DNA of 19,964 bases. Source: JBBIRM01 sp037441765 (GTDB lineage: Bacteria > Desulfobacterota > BSN033 > UBA1163). The notes below the pieces were generated by a model. The model worked only from the letters and a program-made list of their open reading frames with translations. It ran no database searches and was not told where the DNA came from. Position numbers and translations under genes: made by a program. Position 1 is the stretch's first letter. The number at the start of each line of letters is the position of its first letter. Location of the stretch: positions 1 to 19,964 of the forward strand of contig JBBIRM010000039.1 in assembly GCA_037441765.1 (NCBI GenBank). The letters are read 5' to 3'. This document shows positions 8,064-14,271 of this stretch, in pieces.

Positions 8064-8287
8064 TAATCCTTCACTGAAGATGGGAATTATATGAATCGGG
8101 TAGGGATATCTCCGAAAATCCTATAAAGCGGATCGGTTAATAGAATGAGTTAAGAAAGAGATTTCATATAGTAGATGGTAGCCTTTTTAGTACACAAGAA
8201 ATGCTTTAGTCAGGGAGCACTCAGAGGTTTCCGCTATAAGATTTTCTCCGACATCCCTACCCGATTCCCCTGATGAGTGAGGGATTA
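8064..8287. repeat. Long imperfect inverted-repeat element, copy 1 (MITE- or structured-RNA-like)
   Basis: An element of about 224 bp fills most of the gap between the radical SAM and argG-like genes. A 14-bp perfect terminal pair, AATCGGGTAGGGAT (8094-8107) with ATCCCTACCCGATT (8253-8266), is followed inward by AAAATC (8115-8120)/GATTTT (8240-8245) and AGCGGA (8127-8132)/TCCGCT (8230-8235). An outer pair TAATCC (8064-8069)/GGATTA (8282-8287) extends it. The motif TCTCCGA sits in the same orientation in both arms (8109-8115 and 8245-8251), forming a symmetric unpaired bubble. A second copy lies at 13980-14199. It has no coding potential of its own. Confidence 0.8.
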
Positions 8288-8307
8288 CAGGATGAGCACA
8301 AAATTCG

Positions 8308-8336
8308 TTGTTTTATTTTTATATTTATGGTAATAT
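8308..8336 (+). promoter_or_regulatory. Candidate sigma-70-type promoter for the argG-like gene
   Basis: TTGTTT (8308-8313) and TAATAT (8331-8336) are separated by 17 bases and sit 34 bases before the ATG of the argG-like gene, just past the inverted-repeat element. The match to consensus is moderate (3/6 and 4/6) in a very AT-rich stretch, so it could be chance. Its position makes it the best promoter candidate for the argG-argH region. Confidence 0.35.
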
Positions 8337-8369
8337 TTTGGCCTAAAAATTTAAGGGGGTTGGTTAAAG

Positions 8370-9599
8370 ATGGACATAAAAAAGATTTTAAAAAAGATTA
8401 ATGATACTCCCACTCCTAAGGTGAATAAAGTAGCAGTGGCCTATTCCGGAGGTTTGGATTCCTCACTCTCCATCGAATTGCTAAGAAGAAAATATAAGGC
8501 AAAGAAAATTTTACCTATTACCATTGATGTGGGTCAGGGAGAGGAGGAGATCCTCGAGAGTAAGAGAAAGGCTAAAGTTCTAAAGATCAAACCTCTCTTC
8601 TTTGAACTTAGAAAGGAATTTACAGAGGTCTGGATCGCAAGGGCCATTCAAGCCAATTCTGATTATTTAGGCTACCCTGTTTCAACCTCGATGACGCGTC
8701 AAATTGTAGCAAGGAAGGTAGCGGAGGTCGCCCTTGCCGAAGGTTGCGATGCGATTCTTGAAGGGTCAAGTGGGAAAGGGAATGATCAATACCGAATGCA
8801 CAATGTGTTTAAGATGTTTGCTCCAAATCTAAAGATCCTGGTACCAGTAAGAGATTTTGATTTGACCCGTTTGGAGGAAGAACAACTCTGCAGGGCATGG
8901 GGAATCCCCGTCACAGAGATGATCTCAGGAGGCGATGATAAAACCATGTGGTGCAGGTCTATTGCCAGTGGAGCAATCGATCTCAACCAACCACTTCCTG
9001 ATGGAATCTGGATGTGGTATCGACCACCTGAAAAGGCCCCGGACAAGCCTCTCTATCTTACCATAGAATTTGAAAAGGGGATTCCCATAAAATTAAATGG
9101 GAAGAGGAGACCTCTTGGCGAGATCATCCCGGAACTTAACGTCATTGGAGGGAGCCATTCCATTGGGAAGATTGATATGTTTGAGGATGGGATCATGGAT
9201 CTTAAGAGCCGTGAGATCTATGAAGCCCCTGCCGCTACGATTATTTTGAAACTCCATAGAGACCTTGAACAACTCTGCCTGACTAAGGATGAAATTCAGT
9301 TCAAAAAAGGAGTCGATCAGAAATGGGCCTATTTGATTTATCATGGAATGGCTTACCATCCGTTAAGATATGACCTCGATGCGTTTATCGAAACTTCTCA
9401 AAAGGTAGTCAATGGGAAGTATAAGATTAAACTTTACAAAGGAAATATTGATATTGTCTATCGAGAGTCAAAGACAAGCCTTTTCACCCCAGAGATCCGC
9501 TCCATTAAAGCCACTGGTTTTGATCAAAGGCGGTGTGCTGATGCTGCTTTTATCCGAGGGCTTCCCTTTGAGATTTTAGCCAAGAGGAAGACGAAGTAG
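8370..9599 (+). CDS. argG: Argininosuccinate synthase family protein (divergent ArgG)
   Basis: ArgG joins citrulline and aspartate using ATP, the penultimate step of arginine synthesis. The 409-aa protein is full length for the family, with the PP-loop AYSGGLDSS (24-32), GKGNDQYR (135-142) that contacts aspartate and ATP, and late motifs LKSREIYEAPA and DLDAFIE. It departs from canonical ArgG where citrulline is bound. The usual YSIDENLWGRS segment reads SGGDDKTMWCRS, the HGCTGKGND context reads EGSSGKGND, and the ENR after IDMV is EDG. The C-terminus (GFDQRRCADAAFIRGLPFEIL) also differs from the ArgG proteins I know. It is followed 130 bases later by an argH-like gene, supporting a shared pathway. 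Either a divergent arginine enzyme or a paralogue with another ureido or amide substrate is possible. Confidence 0.82.
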   Translation: MDIKKILKKINDTPTPKVNKVAVAYSGGLDSSLSIELLRRKYKAKKILPITIDVGQGEEEILESKRKAKVLKIKPLFFELRKEFTEVWIARAIQANSDYLGYPVSTSMTRQIVARKVAEVALAEGCDAILEGSSGKGNDQYRMHNVFKMFAPNLKILVPVRDFDLTRLEEEQLCRAWGIPVTEMISGGDDKTMWCRSIASGAIDLNQPLPDGIWMWYRPPEKAPDKPLYLTIEFEKGIPIKLNGKRRPLGEIIPELNVIGGSHSIGKIDMFEDGIMDLKSREIYEAPAATIILKLHRDLEQLCLTKDEIQFKKGVDQKWAYLIYHGMAYHPLRYDLDAFIETSQKVVNGKYKIKLYKGNIDIVYRESKTSLFTPEIRSIKATGFDQRRCADAAFIRGLPFEILAKRKTK

Positions 9600-9637
9600 A
9601 ATATAAAACCAGAGCCAGTCAAATTAGCTACCGGCCA

Positions 9638-9680
9638 TAACCCTCTTTTTTCACCTGAATGAAGAGAAGGGTGTGGGTTA
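9638..9680. repeat. Imperfect inverted repeat between argG-like and argH-like genes
   Basis: TAACCC (9638-9643) pairs with GGGTTA (9675-9680), with weaker pairing of the CTCTT and GAAGAG tracts inside and a CACCTGAAT-type centre. It resembles the degenerate pyrimidine/purine hairpins scattered between genes in many bacteria, and is similar in style to the one at 46-66. A T-run lies in the left arm rather than after the stem, so it is not a standard terminator on the + strand. Confidence 0.35.
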
Positions 9681-9729
9681 GGAAAGATTCACGACTATTT
9701 GTTCCAATAATGATTTAAGGGGATTAGCG

Positions 9730-11244
9730 ATGAAAGTTGATAAATTATGGGGAGGCCGTTTTAAGGAGATGCCTTCCTGGGAGATGATCGATTTTCTTTC
9801 AGGAAGAGATGTGAAGGGAGTCCCTCCTTGTGATGAGAGGCTAATTCTATATGATATTTGGGGAAATCGGGCCCATGTTCTGATGCTTTACAAACAGAAG
9901 ATCATTTCCAAAAAGGATGCAAAAAAAATACTCCAAGGATTGAGCAATATAGAGAGGCTTTACCAAAAGGGAGGATTTCGATTGGATCCCAAAAAGGAGG
10001 ATGTTCATTCCAATATAGAGAGTTTCCTTATTGAAAAAATTGGGATTGAGATTGGTGGGAAACTCCATACCGGCAGAAGCCGTAATGACCAGATCGTTCT
10101 TGATATGAGGCTTTACCTTCGGGATCAAGTTTTGGGTTTTATCGATGGTTTGATTTCTCTAATAGAAGTTCTCCTCCAGCAGGCAGAGAAGTACCGTTTG
10201 ACAGTGATGCGGGGCTATACCCATCATCAACCTGCCATGATTACCACCTTTGGTCATTTACTGGTTTCTTTTGTGGAAGCCTTAGAACGAGATATAAAGA
10301 GATTTATGCACTGGATCACCCTTTTTAATAAAAATCCTTTGGGAAGTGCAGCAGGCTATGGCACCTCTTTTCCTCTGGATCGAAATATGACCTCCCGACT
10401 CCTTGGTTTCGATGGACCTACGGAGAATGTAACAGATCCGATCACCCAGCGTTGGGAGCCAGAGGCAGAACTGGCCTATGCAGTAACGGTGATGATGGAT
10501 CACCTTTCCACAATGGCTCAGACCTTGATCCTTTTTTCCACTCAAGAGTTTAACATGGTGCGTCTCAATGATCGGCATTGTACGGGAAGTTCTATCATGC
10601 CACAGAAGCGAAACCCTTGTTCCTTAGAGGTGATTAAAGCAAAGGCCTCATTGTCCCATGGAGTATTGGTTAGCCTTCTCTCATTGGGGAAGGCTCTCTT
10701 TATTGGGTATAATCGGGATACCCAATGGACAAAGTATTGGGTCACGGACCTTATCGAAGAATGTCAGCCTGCACTTTCGGTGATGGCAGATGTGATTAAA
10801 TTCATTCAGGTCAATAAGGATCAGATGAGGAAAAGGGCTCTGGAGGGATTCAGCGGGGCCACCGCTTTGATGGAATGGATGGTTCAGAGTAGGTCTTTAC
10901 CTCTTCGGAAGGCAAAGATGGTGGTTGAAAAAGCAGTTAAATACTCTGAGAGAGAAAAGAAGGAGAGAGTCTCTTTTTCAGGCTTAAAAAAGGCCCTCGA
11001 GGAGATGAAGGTTCAGATTCCAATTACAGAAATGGATGTAGAAAAGATACAAAGCCCGGAGATGGTTTTAACTCAACCCACCGCCATTGGAACACCTTCG
11101 GAAAAGAGAGTGAAGGAGAATATTGCCTCTCTTCAGAGAAAGACTAAAGTCCATAAGATTTGGTTAATGCAAAAAAGGGATAGGATTTTTAAAGCCAAAC
11201 AAATCATTTTAAAAATGGAGAGACAGTTAGGGGTTTTGAGGTAG
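9730..11244 (+). CDS. argH: Argininosuccinate lyase family protein (divergent ArgH)
   Basis: ArgH splits argininosuccinate into arginine and fumarate. The 504-aa protein belongs to the fumarase/aspartase superfamily: HTGRSRND (113-120), YTHHQPA with the histidine position at 165, and the signature GSSIMPQKRNP (286-296) containing the catalytic serine loop. Canonical ArgH is about 460 aa; this one has an extended basic C-terminus. It also differs where the family is usually constant: YNKDxQEDKE reads YNRDTQWTK (327-335), and NSLDAVSDRDF is replaced by an ENVTDPITQRWEPEAEL segment. The pairing with a similarly divergent ArgG-like gene suggests the two evolved together. The start at ATG 9730 gives the expected WGGRF near residue 10. 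Arginine biosynthesis is the default reading, a related succino-intermediate lyase the alternative. Confidence 0.82.
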   Translation: MKVDKLWGGRFKEMPSWEMIDFLSGRDVKGVPPCDERLILYDIWGNRAHVLMLYKQKIISKKDAKKILQGLSNIERLYQKGGFRLDPKKEDVHSNIESFLIEKIGIEIGGKLHTGRSRNDQIVLDMRLYLRDQVLGFIDGLISLIEVLLQQAEKYRLTVMRGYTHHQPAMITTFGHLLVSFVEALERDIKRFMHWITLFNKNPLGSAAGYGTSFPLDRNMTSRLLGFDGPTENVTDPITQRWEPEAELAYAVTVMMDHLSTMAQTLILFSTQEFNMVRLNDRHCTGSSIMPQKRNPCSLEVIKAKASLSHGVLVSLLSLGKALFIGYNRDTQWTKYWVTDLIEECQPALSVMADVIKFIQVNKDQMRKRALEGFSGATALMEWMVQSRSLPLRKAKMVVEKAVKYSEREKKERVSFSGLKKALEEMKVQIPITEMDVEKIQSPEMVLTQPTAIGTPSEKRVKENIASLQRKTKVHKIWLMQKRDRIFKAKQIILKMERQLGVLR

Positions 11245-11305
11245 AAGGATTTAGCCCCAACCGAGTGATTTTAACATTCGGGATTTGGTAGGGTGAGAAG
11301 GTTTA

Positions 11306-12691
11306 GTGAAATACAGTAAGATCACTCCTAAAATAGTAGGCTATATCCGATCCCTTTTGGGTGAAGAAAGGGTATCTACGGGTGAATCTATTTTGGATCT
11401 TCACAGTAAAGATGAATCCTTTCACCCAAGGCGAAGGCCTGAACTGGTGGTGTGGCCTCTTACTGCAGAGGAGATAAGTAGGATTCTTAGAATAGCCAAT
11501 GAGGAGAGGATTCCTGTTACCCCTTGGGGGGCAGGCACAAGTCTGGAGGGGAATCCCATTCCTGTAGAGGGTGGGATAGTGCTAAACCTTCAGCAGATGA
11601 ACCGTATCCTTGATTTAATGAAAGAAGATCTTCAAGTTCGTGTAGAGGTTGGAGTGATCTATAAAGATTTGAATCAATATCTCTCTCCCCATGGTCTTTT
11701 TTTCCCTCCAGACCCTGGAGCCTCTGCCACAATAGGAGGAATGGTGGCCAACAATGCCAGTGGTATTCGAACGATAAGATATGGGGCTACCAAGGATTTT
11801 GTTCTCAACATGACGGTCGTTCTTCCTTCAGGAGAGATCATCCGAACAGGGACAAATGCAATAAAGAGTTCATCAGGTTATGACCTCTGCCGTCTCTTTA
11901 TTGGATCAGAGGGAACCCTCGGAGTTTTCACTGAAGTGACCCTCCGGCTGGTGGGGTTACCAGCGGAATTTATCTCTGCTGTGGCACAATTTGAATCAAT
12001 TAATGATGCAACCCATGCAGTCTATGAAATCATGCGTTCCGGCCTCTCACCAGCCGCCTTAGAATTGTTGGATGCCCCGACCCTCCATGTTGTCAACCAA
12101 TTTAAGAAACTTACTTATCAGGAGAGGCCAACCCTTTTTATTGAATTTCATGGGACAAGTGTCTCGGGATTGAAAGAGGAATTAGAATTCGTTAAGGATA
12201 TCTGTGAAGAGAATCGAGCCCTTCAATTCATTTCAGGTATTGGAAGGGAGGAGAGAAATCGTCTCTGGGAGGCTCGATATGATGTTCATGAGGCCATCAA
12301 GGTGAATCATCCTGGCCTCTCCATGCTGGTAATTGATACCGCTGTTCCCATCTCAAAGTATCCAGAGATTGTTCGATGGAGCCAGAAGATATTAGAAAGG
12401 CAGGGATTGAAAGGGTATGCCTTTGGCCATGCAGGAAGTGGAAATCTTCATATGGAGATTTTAGGGAATCCAGAGGAACCAGCGAATTGGGAGAATGTTG
12501 AGAAAACCGCAGAAGAGATTGTGGGTTTTGCATTAGAATGTCATGGAACCGCTACTGGAGAACATGGAATCGGAATTGGTAAGAGGAAATTTATGAGGCG
12601 AGAGCATGGTGAAAGCCTCAAATTGATGAGACAGATTAAGGACCTTTTAGACCCCAATGGCATCATGAATCCTGGAAAGATCTTTGAGTAA
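11306..12691 (+). CDS. FAD-linked oxidase, GlcD/D-lactate dehydrogenase family
   Basis: The 461-aa flavoprotein oxidises 2-hydroxy acids such as glycolate or D-lactate. A PCMH-type FAD-binding domain spans about 44-220, with PWGAGTSLEGN, DPGASATIGGMVANNASG and SSGYDLCRLFIGSEGTLG as FAD-contact motifs. The C-terminal FAD-oxidase domain ends with GTATGEHGIGIGKRKF, the conserved histidine-bearing motif. It starts at GTG 11306 with AGAAGG a few bases upstream. No separate iron-sulfur (GlcF-like) subunit follows, and no ferredoxin domain is fused, so the electron acceptor is unknown; ETF or quinone are possible. It follows the argH-like gene by 61 bases and may be in the same transcript. The exact substrate cannot be told from sequence. 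Confidence 0.9.
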   Translation: MKYSKITPKIVGYIRSLLGEERVSTGESILDLHSKDESFHPRRRPELVVWPLTAEEISRILRIANEERIPVTPWGAGTSLEGNPIPVEGGIVLNLQQMNRILDLMKEDLQVRVEVGVIYKDLNQYLSPHGLFFPPDPGASATIGGMVANNASGIRTIRYGATKDFVLNMTVVLPSGEIIRTGTNAIKSSSGYDLCRLFIGSEGTLGVFTEVTLRLVGLPAEFISAVAQFESINDATHAVYEIMRSGLSPAALELLDAPTLHVVNQFKKLTYQERPTLFIEFHGTSVSGLKEELEFVKDICEENRALQFISGIGREERNRLWEARYDVHEAIKVNHPGLSMLVIDTAVPISKYPEIVRWSQKILERQGLKGYAFGHAGSGNLHMEILGNPEEPANWENVEKTAEEIVGFALECHGTATGEHGIGIGKRKFMRREHGESLKLMRQIKDLLDPNGIMNPGKIFE

Positions 12692-12706
12692 CCTAATTTA
12701 TTGGGC

Positions 12707-12784
12707 AAAGGGCAAAGAGCATAGGGCATGGAGTTTTTTTTATTTTTGACTTGGAATTTATTGTTTCTCTGCTTTGTGCCCTTT
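12707..12784. repeat. Inverted repeat with T-rich centre before the XRE gene
   Basis: The arm at 12707-12721 (AAAGGGCAAAGAGCA) is matched by the reverse complement of 12770-12784 with two mismatches. About 48 bases of AT-rich DNA lie between them, including a long T-run. The left arm also holds small tandem GGGCAAAG/GGGCAT units of the kind seen in low-complexity intergenic repeats. It lies between the FAD oxidase and the XRE gene, so it could mark a transcript end, but the geometry is not that of a simple terminator. Confidence 0.35.
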
Positions 12785-12806
12785 CAAATAAAGAAAGGAG
12801 GAGATT

Positions 12807-13310
12807 ATGGCAAAGTTAGAATCTATGATCAAGTCTGAGATTGTCAGGTTAGCAAAAAGAGAAATCCGAAGGATTGCGGTTCCATTAAAGAGAGATTTTC
12901 GTTCAATGAAAGGGACCCTCTCCCAACTTCGCAAGGCAGTTTTAACCCTTCAACGAATCACATCCGCCCAGCAAAAAGAGTTGGAGAAGAGAAAAATGCC
13001 TTTGGAGGCTGAACCAGAGGAAGTAAAGACTGCTCGGTTCTCACCCCGTTTAATCAGAAGCCTACGGAGACGTCTGAGGATTACCCAGAGGGAATTGGCC
13101 CTTCTGACAGGTGTTACAGTTGGAGCCATCCATCAATGGGAAAGTGGACAGTTTAAACCGGGTCCGGAAAAGAGGGCGATCATGGTAGCGCTTCGAAAAC
13201 TTGGCCGCCGGGAGGTGAGAAAACTTCTCGAAGAGAAAAAGCCCCAGAAGGTGGAAAAGAGGCCTTCTTCAACGAAGAGAAAACCTTTTAAAAAGCCCCG
13301 TAGGAGATGA
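12807..13310 (+). CDS. XRE-family helix-turn-helix DNA-binding protein
   Basis: This 167-aa predicted regulator has a Cro/CI-type HTH at about 79-133, with the recognisable TQRELALLTGVTVGAIHQWESG core. The N-terminal part (about 10-62) is helical and rich in Lys/Arg with heptad-like spacing, probably a coiled coil for oligomerisation. The C-terminal 25 residues are almost all basic, resembling a non-specific DNA-binding tail. A strong AAAGGAGG precedes ATG 12807. There is no toxin-like gene beside it, so a toxin-antitoxin role is not supported. Its targets are unknown. The flanking inverted repeats could be regulatory sites, but that is inference. Confidence 0.85.
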   Translation: MAKLESMIKSEIVRLAKREIRRIAVPLKRDFRSMKGTLSQLRKAVLTLQRITSAQQKELEKRKMPLEAEPEEVKTARFSPRLIRSLRRRLRITQRELALLTGVTVGAIHQWESGQFKPGPEKRAIMVALRKLGRREVRKLLEEKKPQKVEKRPSSTKRKPFKKPRRR

Positions 13311-13342
13311 TCTTTCTTAATCTCCCATGATTCAACTAAATT

Positions 13343-13425
13343 GATAAAGGGGACAGGCTACTTTTTATGGCCAATTGAAAGAGTTGAAGAATAGCGGAAG
13401 AGAAAGTAGCCTGCCCCCTTTTATC
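13343..13425. repeat. REP/RAYT-type hairpin element
   Basis: Arms at 13343-13364 and 13403-13425 form a stem of about 22 bp with one bulge and one A/C mismatch, around a 38-base loop. The arm core GGGGACAGGCTACTTT is a sequence I associate with REP elements mobilised by RAYT (Y1 REP-associated) transposases in many Gram-negative genomes. No transposase gene is in the window. The right arm ends at the base before the AGGAGG ribosome site of the next gene, so the hairpin would form in its 5' leader. Confidence 0.6.
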
Positions 13426-13436
13426 AGGAGGAAGAA

Positions 13437-13949
13437 ATGGATCTTCAGATTTTTGAAGAGATGGATGCCCCAGGTCTTAAGAGTTACATCGAATTTTTAC
13501 TTTGGCATTACCGGGTGATCGATGCCTTCTGGTTCCTCTACGTGGTAGAAAGGTTCGATCAAGCAACAGCCGAGCGGATAAACGAAAGGGTCTGGGGCAG
13601 GGTAGCCAGTATGGCTGCAAAGGATCTACTCAAACGGTTTGATATTAAAGAGAAAGGTCTTAAGGGCTTTGTCAAAGCCCTGAGGTATTTCCCCTGGACC
13701 ATTCTCATCAGTTATCAGATCGAAGAGAAGGAAAATGAGGTCGTGATCACTGTTCCAAGTTGTGCGACTCAAGAGGCACGACTAAAAAGGGGACTTGGAG
13801 AATTTGTCTGTAAAGAGATGCATCGAGGTGAATTTGAAAGTTTTGCAAAGGTTATCGATGATCGCATCCAGGTGGAATGCATCTTTGCTCCACCTGATCC
13901 TCACCCCAAAGATATGTTTTGCAAATGGAAATTTACACTAAAAGGTTAG
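13437..13949 (+). CDS. Conserved hypothetical protein, possibly DUF6125-like
   Basis: I cannot assign a function. The 170-aa soluble protein is predicted mostly alpha-helical in its first two thirds (an N-terminal EEMDAPGLKSYIEFLLWHYR helix, then VVERFDQATAERINERVWGR). A conserved-looking C-terminal block follows: VPSCATQEARLKRG, then CKEMHRGEFESFA and ECIFAPPDPHPKDMFCKWKF. Cysteines and a histidine cluster in this last part and could bind a metal or form an active site. From memory the C-terminal block resembles the DUF6125 family, but this was not checked. A good AGGAGG lies six bases before ATG 13437, directly after the REP-type hairpin. No neighbour suggests a pathway. Confidence 0.75.
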   Translation: MDLQIFEEMDAPGLKSYIEFLLWHYRVIDAFWFLYVVERFDQATAERINERVWGRVASMAAKDLLKRFDIKEKGLKGFVKALRYFPWTILISYQIEEKENEVVITVPSCATQEARLKRGLGEFVCKEMHRGEFESFAKVIDDRIQVECIFAPPDPHPKDMFCKWKFTLKG

Positions 13950-13979
13950 GGTATGCTCGACAGCATCACTACTTTTTAG

Positions 13980-14199
13980 TAATCCCCTCACTTAAGGGGG
14001 GATTATATGAATTGGGCAGGGATATCTCCGAAAATCTTATAAAGCGGGTCGGTTAATAGAATGCCTTATGAAAGAGATTTCATCTAAGGAGATGGTAGTC
14101 TTTTCAATACTCAAGGGATTCTGTAGTCAGGGAGCAATTTAAGGTTTCCGCTATAAGATTTTCTCCGACATCCCTACCCAATTTCCCGGATGAGTGAGG
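13980..14199. repeat. Long imperfect inverted-repeat element, copy 2
   Basis: This is the second copy of the element at 8064-8287, clearly alignable along its length apart from a divergent centre. Terminal arms AATTGGGCAGGGAT (14010-14023) and ATCCCTACCCAATT (14170-14183) pair at 13 of 14 positions. The C:G pair of copy 1 (8097:8263) is T:A here (14013:14180), a compensatory change. The TCTCCGA motif is again present in both arms. A separate small hairpin CCCCT-cactta-AGGGG (13984-13999) lies at its left edge. It occupies most of the gap before the molybdopterin enzyme gene. Confidence 0.8.
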
Positions 14200-14224
14200 T
14201 GTCACACTTTTTACTTCTTTAATG

Positions 14225-14253
14225 TTGATCTTCTTTCCAATTTCTTTTATAAA
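14225..14253 (+). promoter_or_regulatory. Candidate sigma-70-type promoter for the molybdoenzyme operon
   Basis: TTGATC (14225-14230) and TATAAA (14248-14253) are 17 bases apart (4/6 and 5/6 to consensus). Transcription would begin about ten bases before the start codon, with AGGAG (14264-14268) just inside the message. It lies immediately after the copy-2 repeat element. Confidence 0.42.
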
Positions 14254-14271
14254 AAAATTTTTTAGGAGAAG

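Noticed and set aside
13953..13977. Small hairpin ATGCT-cgac-AGCAT with a nearby T5 run after the 170-aa gene
   Set aside because: Only a 5-bp stem with the T-run displaced by six bases; too weak to call a terminator.
8064..14199. CRISPR-like or tandem-repeat interpretation of the two similar intergenic blocks
   Set aside because: There are only two copies, about 6 kb apart, with inverted-repeat ends and no regular spacers.
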